Shown: positions 26,879 through 35,186, numbered from the stretch's first letter. The stretch: DNA of 64,000 bases from Pseudomonas sp. 14P_8.1_Bac3 (GCF_025466085.1 NZ_JANLOD010000051.1:41840-105839); one strand, 5' to 3'. Made by a program: numbers and translations. Notes: generated from the sequence alone by a model not told the origin.

Positions 26879-28316
26879 AGGCACCCCCGGCGTTTTGACG
26901 CGATGGCAGGTTTTTGAACGCGGCCAACGCACGTGCGCGGGATGTACTCAGATTGACGATTGGCGATGGGTAATCCGCAACCCCGAACAGACCGCCAAGG
27001 TTTGCCGGGTTGTGCACGTCCTTCTTGTTCAGCCCCGCCAGCTCCGGCAGCCAGTGCTTGATGAACAGGCCTTCGCTGTCGAATTTTTCCGACTGGCTGA
27101 GCGGGTTGAAAATGCGAAAGTAGGGTGCCGAATCGGTGCCGGTGGACGAACTCCACTGCCAGCCACCGTTGTTCGCCGCGAGATCGCCGTCGATCAGGTG
27201 GCGCATGAAAAACCGTTCGCCTTCGCGCCAGTCGATCAGCAGGTTCTTGGTCAGGAACATCGCCACCACCATGCGCAGGCGGTTGTGCATCCAGCCGGTT
27301 TCGAGCAATTGGCGCATCGCCGCGTCGATGATCGGCAAACCGGTGCGGGCTTGCTGCCAAGCGAGCAATTCTTCGGGTGCATCGCGCCAGGCCAGCGCTT
27401 CGGTCTCCGGGCGGAAGGCGCGGTGACGCGAGACCCGCGGGTAGCCCACCAGAATGTGTTTGTAGAACTCGCGCCACAGCAGTTCGTTGATCCAGGTGAC
27501 GGCGCCGACCTTGCCGCTTTCGAACTCGCCCTGATTGCTTTGCAGCGCCGTGTGCAGGCATTGGCGCGGGGAAATCACCCCGGCGGCGATGTAGGCCGAA
27601 AGCTGGCTGGTGCCGGGTTTGGCCGGGAAGTCGCGTTCGTTTTTGTAGTAGTCGATCTGGGCGTCGGCGAAGGTCTCGAGGCGACGTCGGGCTTCGGCTT
27701 CACCGGCAGGCCAGAGGGCGCGCAGGGTTTCGCTGGGTGTGTCGAAGCCTTCAATGCTTGAGGGTATTTTGTCGCTGGCGATGTGCAGGCGCGATTGCGC
27801 GATTGGCGCGTTGACCAGGCTCGGCAAGGAACGGTGCAGACGCTCGTAACAGACCTTGCGGAACTGGCTGAAGACCTGGAAATACGTGCCGGTTTTGGTC
27901 AGCACCGTGCCGGGCTTGAACAGCAACTGGTCGAGGTAGCTGTGGAAGGTGATGCCGTTGCTGTCCAGCAGCTCGGCCACCGCAGCATCACGGCGACTTT
28001 CGTGAATGCCATATTCCTCGTTGACGTGCACCGCGCTGATCTTCAATTGCAGGCAGAGATCGAGCAGCACCTTCGGCGCCTCATCCCAGTGAGACGCGGT
28101 GCGGATCAGCAGGGGGATGTTCAGCTCGCCCAGTGCCTGGCTTAATTCGCCCAGGTTGCGCAGCCAGAAATCCACTTTGCACGGTGCGTCGTCATGCTGC
28201 CGCCATTGCTGCGGGCTCAGCAGATACACCACCACGCTCGGGCCACGGGCCGCGGCAGCCGAGAGGGCGGTGTTGTCATGTAGGCGCAGGTCGCTGCGCA
28301 GCCAGATCAATTGCAT
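26871..28316 (-). CDS. phr: Deoxyribodipyrimidine photolyase
   Basis: This enzyme uses blue light to split UV-induced pyrimidine dimers. It has 481 residues from ATG 28316 (MQLIWLRSDLRLHDNTAL). The N-terminal antenna domain and C-terminal FAD domain are intact, with GLPIIDAAMRQLLETGWMHN, NRLRMVVAMFLTKNLLIDW and DLAANNGGWQWSSSTGTD typical of class I CPD photolyases. ATG 28337, overlapping the regulator stop as TAATG, is an alternative start adding seven residues and would fit translational coupling. Confidence 0.95.
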   Translation of the reverse strand: MQLIWLRSDLRLHDNTALSAAAARGPSVVVYLLSPQQWRQHDDAPCKVDFWLRNLGELSQALGELNIPLLIRTASHWDEAPKVLLDLCLQLKISAVHVNEEYGIHESRRDAAVAELLDSNGITFHSYLDQLLFKPGTVLTKTGTYFQVFSQFRKVCYERLHRSLPSLVNAPIAQSRLHIASDKIPSSIEGFDTPSETLRALWPAGEAEARRRLETFADAQIDYYKNERDFPAKPGTSQLSAYIAAGVISPRQCLHTALQSNQGEFESGKVGAVTWINELLWREFYKHILVGYPRVSRHRAFRPETEALAWRDAPEELLAWQQARTGLPIIDAAMRQLLETGWMHNRLRMVVAMFLTKNLLIDWREGERFFMRHLIDGDLAANNGGWQWSSSTGTDSAPYFRIFNPLSQSEKFDSEGLFIKHWLPELAGLNKKDVHNPANLGGLFGVADYPSPIVNLSTSRARALAAFKNLPSRQNAGGAYE

Positions 28317-28336
28317 AGTGTTATGTGCGCCCATCA

Positions 28337-29278
28337 TTAAACCAACCCGCGCTGAACCAGGCCCTGATGCGCCGACAAAGGATCTTCGGCCAGGAACAGA
28401 TCAGCGATCTCTGAAGTTTTTACGGACAACTCGGCGTGGTGGATGCATACCGTTGGTCCGGCGATCATTTTTGGGCAGCGGACGCCATTCAACAGTTTTG
28501 GCAGCTGCGAAAGGTTCATGGCCTTGCTGGAATACAGCAGAACGCCACGGGGTTGCAGGTGATCGACCGCCAATGCGAGTTCGCCCGGCGGCAGCGGCCA
28601 GTCGAACACTTCCACGGGGCAATCGGCGCTACTGACCAGCCACGCGGTCAGCCACAGATGAGGTTCCAGCGGCAGGTCCGAGTGATTGATCAGCAGCAGC
28701 GGTGCGGCGCGCAATTGACGGTTGTTATGGTAGATGCGGGCGCCGAATTTGCTGCGAAGCCAGGAGTGAAAAAACACCCGCTCCATCTGCGCGCCGAATT
28801 GGCCTTGCCAGCGTTGTTCCAGTTCAGCCAGTAACGGCATCAGCAGCAGTTCGCACAACGTACGCGGCGGGTACAGCGCGATCGCCTGGTTGACGGTGTC
28901 GTCAAGGGCGCGCTCATTAAGCTGCGTGACGGCTTGCAACAAGGTGCTGCGCAACACTTGCCAGTCGTTCTCCACCGATTCTGTGAATGCCTGGGGCGTG
29001 TCGAGCAGCTGCTTGACCTGGCTGACGGCCACGCCGCGATTGAGCCAGGTCAGAATCGTCAGGATGCGTTGCACATGTTCGGCGCTGAACAGGCGATGCC
29101 CTTTCGGTGTGCGCTGCGGCACGATCAGGCCATAACGTCGTTCCCAGGCACGCAAGGTGACTGCGTTGACGCCGGTCTGCCGAGCGACTTCGCGAATCGG
29201 CAGCCAGCCTTCGTCGAGGGCCTTTTTGAAGTCGGCGCCGAGGTCTTCGCCAGCGCTGCTGTCGATGGAGTTCTTCAT
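28337..29278 (-). CDS. MerR family regulator, LitR/CarH-related (PplR-like)
   Basis: This 313-residue regulator has a MerR winged helix at residues 26-95 (LPIREVARQTGVNAVTLRAW, then RRYGLIVPQRTPKGHR) and a C-terminal region of the length and hydrophobic pattern of the cobalamin-binding half of CarH. The light-sensing features are eroded: the W-x9-EH motif reads W-x8-ER, and the DxHxxG-like site reads EPHLWL (His kept, Gly lost). That is what is expected of the class II LitR/PplR proteins of Pseudomonas, reported to work without B12. It probably represses its own operon. Confidence 0.85.
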   Translation of the reverse strand: MKNSIDSSAGEDLGADFKKALDEGWLPIREVARQTGVNAVTLRAWERRYGLIVPQRTPKGHRLFSAEHVQRILTILTWLNRGVAVSQVKQLLDTPQAFTESVENDWQVLRSTLLQAVTQLNERALDDTVNQAIALYPPRTLCELLLMPLLAELEQRWQGQFGAQMERVFFHSWLRSKFGARIYHNNRQLRAAPLLLINHSDLPLEPHLWLTAWLVSSADCPVEVFDWPLPPGELALAVDHLQPRGVLLYSSKAMNLSQLPKLLNGVRCPKMIAGPTVCIHHAELSVKTSEIADLFLAEDPLSAHQGLVQRGLV

Positions 29279-30237
29279 TAGATCGCGTTTCGCAGGCTGA
29301 GGTTTTCCGGGTGCGGTTGCAGGTAAACCTGTTGCGCAATGTATGGGTCCGGGTGTTGGCGAAAGTAGTGTTTGAGCAGCGTCAGCGGCACTACCAACGG
29401 CACGATGCCGTGTCGGTACTGGCCGATGACGTGCTGCACTTCCTGTTTGTCTTCAGCGCTGATGACTTGCTTGAGATAGCCACTGAGGTGTTGCAGGACG
29501 TTGGTGTGGGTGCGGCGCGTGGCGCACTTTTTCAGCGCCGCCATCAATTCGCTGAAATAGCGTGGGCCGAGCTCTTTCGGATCGCTACGGCCCATGTTGC
29601 CCAGCAGATTGCCCAGGGTTTTGTAATGCACCGGGTGGTGGGCCATCAGCAGGTATTTGTAGCGCGAGTGGAAATCGATGAGGCCGCGACGGGTCAGGCC
29701 TTCTTGCAGCAATTGCTGCCAGGCGCTGTAGGCAAACACGCGGGTGAGGAAATTTTCCCGCAGCACCGGATCGTTGAGCCGGCCGTCTTCTTCCACCGGC
29801 AGGTCCGGATGCCGGGCACAGAAGGCCTGGGCATAGATCCCCCGACCACCACCGTCCACCGGTGATCCGTTGGCGTGGTAGACCTTGACCCGATCCAGAC
29901 CGCACGACGGTGACTTCTGCATGAAGATGTACCCGCAGATATCGCCCAGCTCGGCAGCCATTTTCTCGCCGTAATCAGCCAGCGGCCGGGTGACATTCAG
30001 TTCGGGGTCCACGGTACCGACGGCTTCGGGATGCGCCGCGTCGCCTACCAAGCGGATCGGCTGCCGAGGAATGCCGAGACCGATCGCGACCTCCGGACAC
30101 ACCGGGACGAACTCGAAATATTCAGCAAGGGTGTGGCTGCACAGTCGCGATTCCTTGTGCCCGCCGTTGAAGCGCACCTCGGCACCCATCAGGCAGGCGC
30201 TGATGGCGATTTTCGGTTTCACGCTGGCGTGGGGCAT
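29278..30237 (-). CDS. DUF523 and DUF1722 two-domain protein (YbgA-type)
   Basis: This 319-residue protein is the first gene of the operon. The N-terminal DUF523 half starts PKIAISACLMGAEVRFNGGHKE, with cysteines in SRLC, VCPEVAIGLGIPR and SPSCG (possible metal or Fe-S ligands). The C-terminal DUF1722/YbgA half contains LMAHHPVHYKTLGNLLGNM. E. coli YbgA lies next to phr, so the link to photolyase is widespread, but the function is unknown. Its stop overlaps the regulator start (TAATG). Confidence 0.88.
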   Translation of the reverse strand: MPHASVKPKIAISACLMGAEVRFNGGHKESRLCSHTLAEYFEFVPVCPEVAIGLGIPRQPIRLVGDAAHPEAVGTVDPELNVTRPLADYGEKMAAELGDICGYIFMQKSPSCGLDRVKVYHANGSPVDGGGRGIYAQAFCARHPDLPVEEDGRLNDPVLRENFLTRVFAYSAWQQLLQEGLTRRGLIDFHSRYKYLLMAHHPVHYKTLGNLLGNMGRSDPKELGPRYFSELMAALKKCATRRTHTNVLQHLSGYLKQVISAEDKQEVQHVIGQYRHGIVPLVVPLTLLKHYFRQHPDPYIAQQVYLQPHPENLSLRNAI

Positions 30238-30259
30238 CGGAGCACCTCGAATCTGAACC

Positions 30260-30333
30260 TGTACAGAATATTTATTCTGTACAACATTCTTCCATCATAG
30301 ATTCAAAGGTGTACAAGTCAAATTGTTTGTATA
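30260..30333 (-). promoter_or_regulatory. Operon promoter with two LitR/PplR-type operators
   Basis: On the minus strand, -35 TTGACT (30316-30321) and -10 TATGAT (30294-30299) are 16 bases apart. Operator A is TATACA-N12-TGTACA (30328-30333 and 30310-30315) and brackets the -35 box. Operator B is TGTACA-N12-TGTACA (30278-30283 and 30260-30265) and begins just after the expected transcription start. Both fit the consensus T(G/A)TACA-N12-TGTACA that I recall for PplR1 of P. putida. Repression by occlusion is the expected mode. Confidence 0.75.
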
Positions 30334-30348
30334 AGTTTCTCGGGGGCC

Positions 30349-30466
30349 TTGTAGGGATGAGTTGCTCCGGGCGGCGTTGCGACGATGGTCGCCAACGATA
30401 ACGCTGGAAGACTGACACCCTGTGGCGCTCTCAGGTTTTTCGCGAGCAAGCTCGCTCCTACAGGGG
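30349..30466. repeat. Composite REP element with internal conserved core
   Basis: REP arms flank a core (GGGCGGCGTTGCGACGATGG at 30370-30389, followed by an AACGATAACGC stretch) that recurs almost unchanged at 37054-37172. The element occupies the space between the Trp-rich gene and the operon promoter. Confidence 0.75.
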
Positions 30467-30467
30467 G

Positions 30468-30683
30468 TTATTTCCAGCCGAGGATCCAGGCCTCGCTGTT
30501 TTTCAGCGTCTGCCAATCGAGCCGCTCGCTGCGCTGGGTCAGCACTGCCTGCAACTCGACATCCACCACCGTGCCTTCCTCATCGCGGAACAATTCGGTC
30601 ACTAAAAAATGTTTTTCGCGGTTTTGCGGATGGGCTGCTGTCCATTTCGACAGCAGCAATTTGCTCGGATTGATGCGATTCAT
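30468..30683 (-). CDS. TIGR02450 family Trp-rich small protein
   Basis: This 71-residue protein starts MNRINPSKLLLSKWTAAHPQ and has three tryptophans (SKWTA, LDWQTL, ILGWK), matching the small Trp-rich TIGR02450 family. Such genes are often near photolyase or cryptochrome genes. Function unknown. Its start overlaps the stop of the upstream flavoprotein gene (ATGA), so the two are co-translated. Confidence 0.82.
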   Translation of the reverse strand: MNRINPSKLLLSKWTAAHPQNREKHFLVTELFRDEEGTVVDVELQAVLTQRSERLDWQTLKNSEAWILGWK

Positions 30684-31666
30684 TGCAGGTGCTGGTGCAG
30701 GCGGCGGGCGGCTTCCTGGCCACTGAGCCATGCACCCTCGACGCGACCGGACAAGCACCAGTCGCCACAGGCATAAAGGCCCAGATCAGCGTCGGCCAGC
30801 GTGCCCCACTCGTGGCTGCTGGAAGGGCGAGCATAGAGCCAGCGGTGGGCCAGGCTGAAGGTCGGCGCCGGCATGGCGCTGTGCAGCAGCTCGGCGAATG
30901 CGCCATGCAATTGCTCGATCACCGCTTCCTTGGACAAGTCGATGTGCTGCCGGCTCCAGGCACTCGTGGCGTGCAGCACCCAGGTGTCCAGGGTGTTGTC
31001 ACGTCCCGGTTTGCTGCGGTTGCGGGCCAGCCAGTCGAGCGGGCTGTCCTGTACGAAGCAGCCTTCCATGGGGGTATCCAGCGGTGTATCGAATGCCAGC
31101 GCGATGGCCCAGGTCGGGTCCATTTTGACCCCGGCAGCGGCACCGGCGAGCTTCGGCGCCGAGGCCAGCAGCGCTGTTGCCTGAGGCGCGGGCGTGGCGA
31201 TGATCACGTGGCTGAACGGGCCGTGGGTGAAGCCTTCGGCGTCCTGCAGATGCCAGTGTTCTTCACCGCGATAGACCTCGGTAATGCGGCAGGCGAAATG
31301 CACTTCCGAATCCCCGAGCAGGCCGCGGGTGATGGCGCTCATGCGCGGCGTACCGACCCAGCGGGTCTGTTCGTCCGGCGACAGATTCAGTTGGCCACCG
31401 TGGAACGTGTAGAGCTGCGGCGTCCACTCGGCGACCCAGCCGTTGGCTTGCCAGCGCTGGACCTCGGTGACGAAGCGGCGGTCGCGGGCGGTGAAATATT
31501 GCGCGCCCATGTCCAGGGCGCCCGCATCGCTGCGCTTGCTCGACATGCGTCCGCCACTGCCGCGGCTCTTATCGAAAAGTTGAACGACATGCCCGGCCTC
31601 TGTAAGGGCCTGGGCGGCTGAGAGTCCGGCGATGCCGGTGCCGATGATTGCGATAGGTACAGTCAT
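30680..31666 (-). CDS. NAD(P)/FAD-dependent oxidoreductase (renalase-like)
   Basis: This 328-residue flavoprotein has the N-terminal dinucleotide motif IAIIGTGIAGLSAAQAL, the FDKSRGSGGRMSSKR segment and the C-terminal FAD-contact ACGDWCLSGRVEGAWLSG. It matches the renalase-like amine oxidase family. ATG 31666 is the natural start. It forms a two-gene unit with the Trp-rich protein and is preceded by TGTACA half-sites like those of the photolyase operon, suggesting shared control. Confidence 0.86.
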   Translation of the reverse strand: MTVPIAIIGTGIAGLSAAQALTEAGHVVQLFDKSRGSGGRMSSKRSDAGALDMGAQYFTARDRRFVTEVQRWQANGWVAEWTPQLYTFHGGQLNLSPDEQTRWVGTPRMSAITRGLLGDSEVHFACRITEVYRGEEHWHLQDAEGFTHGPFSHVIIATPAPQATALLASAPKLAGAAAGVKMDPTWAIALAFDTPLDTPMEGCFVQDSPLDWLARNRSKPGRDNTLDTWVLHATSAWSRQHIDLSKEAVIEQLHGAFAELLHSAMPAPTFSLAHRWLYARPSSSHEWGTLADADLGLYACGDWCLSGRVEGAWLSGQEAARRLHQHLQ

Positions 31667-31686
31667 AGGGGCCTCGTTTACCTTTC

Positions 31687-31737
31687 TGTACAGACTACGC
31701 CGTGGATTAAACCTGTACAATATTGTTTTTTGGTATA
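31687..31737 (-). promoter_or_regulatory. LitR/PplR-type half-sites upstream of the renalase-like gene
   Basis: On the minus strand TATACC (31732-31737), 12 bases, TGTACA (31714-31719) matches the operator consensus at 11 of 12 fixed positions. A third TGTACA (31687-31692) lies 21 bases further on, close to the start codon at 31666. No convincing -35/-10 pair was assigned. Confidence 0.6.
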
Positions 31738-31862
31738 ACTTTTAGCGTTCTCGTTCTGACAGCTTGGCCTATTGTTAAACACAGAGCCTGCCCGATACCA
31801 AAGATCCCTGCTTATAAAAATAGACTAGTGATCAAGGTAAAACGCCACGCGAGGAAGAAGTC

Positions 31863-32765
31863 ATGCACATATTGCTGACCGGCGGTACTGGTTTGATAGG
31901 ACGTCAGCTCTGTCGACACTGGTTGAGCCAGGGCCATCGTCTGACCGTCTTGAGCCGCACGCCTGAAAAAGTCGCGAAAATCTGTGGCACCGACGTGCGC
32001 GGCGTCGGCCGTCTGGAAGACCTGGGGCAGGAGCCGGTCGACGCGATTATCAACCTCGCCGGTGCGCCGATTGCCGATCGGCCCTGGACGTCGCGGCGCA
32101 AGGCCTTGCTCTGGAGCAGCCGTATCACCTTCACCGAAACCCTGCTGGTGTGGCTGGAAAGCCGCGAGCAAAAACCGCAGCTGTTGATCTCCGGCTCCGC
32201 GGTGGGCTGGTACGGCGACGGCGGTGAACGGGAACTGACCGAGGACTCTCCACCCGTCATCGACGATTTCGCCAGTCAGTTGTGCATCGCCTGGGAAGAA
32301 ACCGCGCAACGCGCCGAGACGATGGGCATTCGCGTGATCTTCATTCGCACCGGCCTGGTGCTGTCCGCCGATGGCGGCTTTTTGTCGCGGCTGTTGCTGC
32401 CGTTCAAACTGGGGCTGGGCGGGCCTCTGGGCGATGGTCGGCAGTGGATGCCGTGGATCCATATCAACGATCAAATCGCCCTGATTGATTTTCTTCTGCA
32501 TCAGAAAAGCGCCAGCGGTCCTTATAATGCCTGCGCGCCCAAACCGGTGCGCAATCGCGAATTTGCCAAGACGCTGGGCAGCGTGCTGCACCGCCCGGCG
32601 TTCATGCCGATGCCGGCCCTGGCCTTGAAAGTGGGCCTGGGCGAGTTGTCATTGCTGTTGCTGGGCGGCCAGAAGGCCCTGCCGGCTCGCTTGCTGGAGG
32701 CGGGTTTCAGCTTCCAGTTCACTGATTTGCGCGCGGCTCTGGACGACTTGTCCGGCCGCCTTTGA
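31863..32765 (+). CDS. TIGR01777 family nucleoside-diphosphate-sugar epimerase-like protein (YfcH-type)
   Basis: This 300-residue extended-SDR protein has the cofactor motif ILLTGGTGLIGRQLCRH at the N-terminus, a typical DAIINLAGAPIADRPW segment and a C-terminal DUF1731 part (PAFMPMPALALKVGLGE). Substrate unknown. A good AGGAAGAAG site precedes ATG 31863. It lies 13 bases before hemH, in one transcript, and is divergent from the renalase-like gene, sharing its regulatory region. Confidence 0.88.
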   Translation: MHILLTGGTGLIGRQLCRHWLSQGHRLTVLSRTPEKVAKICGTDVRGVGRLEDLGQEPVDAIINLAGAPIADRPWTSRRKALLWSSRITFTETLLVWLESREQKPQLLISGSAVGWYGDGGERELTEDSPPVIDDFASQLCIAWEETAQRAETMGIRVIFIRTGLVLSADGGFLSRLLLPFKLGLGGPLGDGRQWMPWIHINDQIALIDFLLHQKSASGPYNACAPKPVRNREFAKTLGSVLHRPAFMPMPALALKVGLGELSLLLLGGQKALPARLLEAGFSFQFTDLRAALDDLSGRL

Positions 32766-32778
32766 AATAGGACGTTGC

Positions 32779-33804
32779 ATGACCGATCACGCGTTGCTTC
32801 TGGTCAACCTGGGTTCGCCTGCCTCCACGTCGGTGGCGGATGTGCGCAGTTACCTCAATCAATTTCTGATGGACCCGTATGTGATCGACCTGCCATGGCC
32901 GGTGCGGCGCTTGCTGGTGTCGCTGATCCTGATCAAGCGCCCGGAGCAGTCGGCTCACGCCTACGCCTCGATCTGGTGGGAGGAGGGCTCGCCGCTGGTG
33001 GTGCTCAGTCGTCGCTTGCAACAAGCGATGGCCATGCGCTGGAGCCACGGGCCGGTGGAGCTGGCGATGCGTTACGGCGAGCCGTCGATTGAAACGAAGC
33101 TGGTGCAGCTCGCGTCCCAGGGCCACAAGCGCGTCACCCTCGCGCCGCTGTATCCACAGTTCGCCGACAGCACCGTGACCACGGTGATCGAGGAAGCCAA
33201 ACGGGTGGTGCGGGAGAAGAAACTCGACCTGCAGTTCTCGATTCTCGAGCCATTCTACGATCAGCCGGAGTATCTCGATGCCTTGGTGGCCAGTGCCAAG
33301 CCGCATCTTGAGCAGGATCACGATCACCTGTTGCTGAGCTTCCACGGATTGCCGGAGCGCCACCTGACGAAGGTCGACCCGACGGGCCATCATTGTTTCA
33401 AAAACGAAAATTGCTGCCAGAACGCTTCGCCCGACGTATTGGCGACGTGTTACCGCGCGCAATGCCTGCGCACGGCCTCCGAGTTTGCCAAGCGTATGGG
33501 GCTGGCGGACGGCAAATGGTCGGTGTCGTTCCAGTCCCGTCTGGGGCGGGCCAAGTGGATCGAACCCTATACCGAGGCGCGTCTGGATGAGTTGGCCGGA
33601 ATGGGCGTGAAGAAGGTGTTGGTGATGTGCCCGGCGTTCGTGGCCGACTGCATCGAAACCCTGGAAGAGATCGGCGATCGCGGCAAGGAGCAGTTCCGCG
33701 AAGCGGGGGGCGAGGAGTTGGTGCTGGTGCCGTGCCTCAACGATGATCCGCAGTGGGCGCGAGCGTTGAATGCGTTGTGCGAAAGGGCGCCGTTGGCGCT
33801 GTAA
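32779..33804 (+). CDS. hemH: Ferrochelatase
   Basis: HemH inserts iron into protoporphyrin IX, the last step of haem synthesis. It has 341 residues. The active-site region LLLSFHGLPERHLTKVDPTG with the metal-binding histidine is clear, as are SAHAYASIWWEEGSPL and the C-terminal CPAFVADCIETLEEI. Co-transcription with the TIGR01777 gene beside a photoprotection operon is notable because its substrate is a photosensitiser. Confidence 0.96.
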   Translation: MTDHALLLVNLGSPASTSVADVRSYLNQFLMDPYVIDLPWPVRRLLVSLILIKRPEQSAHAYASIWWEEGSPLVVLSRRLQQAMAMRWSHGPVELAMRYGEPSIETKLVQLASQGHKRVTLAPLYPQFADSTVTTVIEEAKRVVREKKLDLQFSILEPFYDQPEYLDALVASAKPHLEQDHDHLLLSFHGLPERHLTKVDPTGHHCFKNENCCQNASPDVLATCYRAQCLRTASEFAKRMGLADGKWSVSFQSRLGRAKWIEPYTEARLDELAGMGVKKVLVMCPAFVADCIETLEEIGDRGKEQFREAGGEELVLVPCLNDDPQWARALNALCERAPLAL

Positions 33805-33852
33805 AGCGTCGTCGGATCGCCGCCCGCAGCAAGCCCGTATTCACACATCCAA

Positions 33853-33879
33853 TGTGGGAGCGGGCTTGCTCGCGAAAGC
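33853..33879. repeat. Single REP element
   Basis: One REP core (TGTGGGAGCGGGCTTGCTCG) lies between the convergent hemH and uraA genes. Confidence 0.75.
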
Positions 33880-33909
33880 TATCGAACGGGCAACCCTAGC
33901 CTCAAGCCA

Positions 33910-35184
33910 TTACAACAACGGCTCATCCGCCTTCTTGTGCTTCCAGCTGTCATTCCCCGGCAGCAACAGGTTCAGACCAATCGCCACCACCGCGCACAGC
34001 GCGATGCCTTTGAGGCCGAAATCGTCCGGACCGGTGCCGGTGCCAACCAGCACGCCGCCAATGCCGAACACCAGCGTCACCGACACGATCACCAGGTTGC
34101 GTGCTTCGCCCAGGTCGATCTTGTGACGGATCAGCGTGTTCATCCCCACCGCCGCGATCGAACCGAACAGCAGGCACAAAATCCCGCCCATCACCGGCAC
34201 CGGAATGCTTTGCAGCAGCGCGCCGAACTTGCCGATGAACGCCAGGCTGATGGCGAAGATCGCCGCCCAGGTCATGATTTTCGGGTTGTAGTTCTTGGTC
34301 AGCATCACCGCGCCAGTCACTTCGGCGTACGTGGTGTTGGGCGGACCGCCGAACAGACCAGCGGCGGTGGTGGCAATCCCATCACCGAGCAGCGTGCGGT
34401 GCAGGCCTGGCTTCTTCAGGTAATCGCGACCGGTCACGCTGCCCACGGCGATCACCCCGCCGATGTGCTCGATGGCCGGGGCCAAGGCTACCGGGACGAT
34501 GAACAGAATCGCCTGCCAGTTGAACTCCGGCGCGGTGAAGTGCGGGATGGCAAACCATGGAGCGGCGGCGATCTTCGCGGTATCGACGACGCCGAAATAG
34601 AACGCCATCGCGAAACCCACCAGCACGCCGGAGATGATCGGCACCAGGCGGAAAATGCCTTTGCCGAACACCGCGACGATCAGCGTGGTCAGCAGCGCCG
34701 GCATCGAGATCAGCATTGCGGTCTGATAATGGATCAGCTCACTGCCGTCGCCGGCCTTGCCCATCGCCATGTTGGCGGCGATCGGCGCCATGGCCAGGCC
34801 GATCGAAATGATCACCGGGCCAATCACCACCGGGGGCAGCAACCGGTCGATGAAGCCGGTGCCTTTGATCTTCACGGCGAGGCCGAGGAAGGTGTAGACG
34901 AAACCCGCCGCCATCACGCCGCCCATGGTCGCCGCGAGGCCGAACTGGCCCTTGGCGAGGATGATCGGGGTAATGAAGGCAAAGCTGGAAGCGAGGAACA
35001 CCGGCACCTGACGCCCGGTGACGATCTGGAACAGAATCGTCCCCAGACCTGCGGTGAACAGCGCCACGTTCGGGTCGAGGCCGGTAATCAGCGGCATCAA
35101 TACCAGCGCGCCAAACGCCACGAACAGCATCTGGGCGCCGGACAGCACCGTACGCCAGAGCGGATCGTTGAACTCTTGCTGCAT
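33910..35184 (-). CDS. uraA: Uracil permease (NCS2 family)
   Basis: This inner-membrane uracil:proton symporter has 424 residues and about 12-14 hydrophobic segments. The NCS2 motif region is visible in PVALAPAIEHIGGVIAVGSV and FGGPPNTTYAEVTGAVMLT. ATG 35184 has AAGGA nine bases upstream; GTG 35190 overlaps the upp stop (GTGA) and would add two residues. Pairing with upp makes a uracil uptake-and-capture module. Confidence 0.93.
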   Translation of the reverse strand: MQQEFNDPLWRTVLSGAQMLFVAFGALVLMPLITGLDPNVALFTAGLGTILFQIVTGRQVPVFLASSFAFITPIILAKGQFGLAATMGGVMAAGFVYTFLGLAVKIKGTGFIDRLLPPVVIGPVIISIGLAMAPIAANMAMGKAGDGSELIHYQTAMLISMPALLTTLIVAVFGKGIFRLVPIISGVLVGFAMAFYFGVVDTAKIAAAPWFAIPHFTAPEFNWQAILFIVPVALAPAIEHIGGVIAVGSVTGRDYLKKPGLHRTLLGDGIATTAAGLFGGPPNTTYAEVTGAVMLTKNYNPKIMTWAAIFAISLAFIGKFGALLQSIPVPVMGGILCLLFGSIAAVGMNTLIRHKIDLGEARNLVIVSVTLVFGIGGVLVGTGTGPDDFGLKGIALCAVVAIGLNLLLPGNDSWKHKKADEPLL

Positions 35185-35186
35185 GG

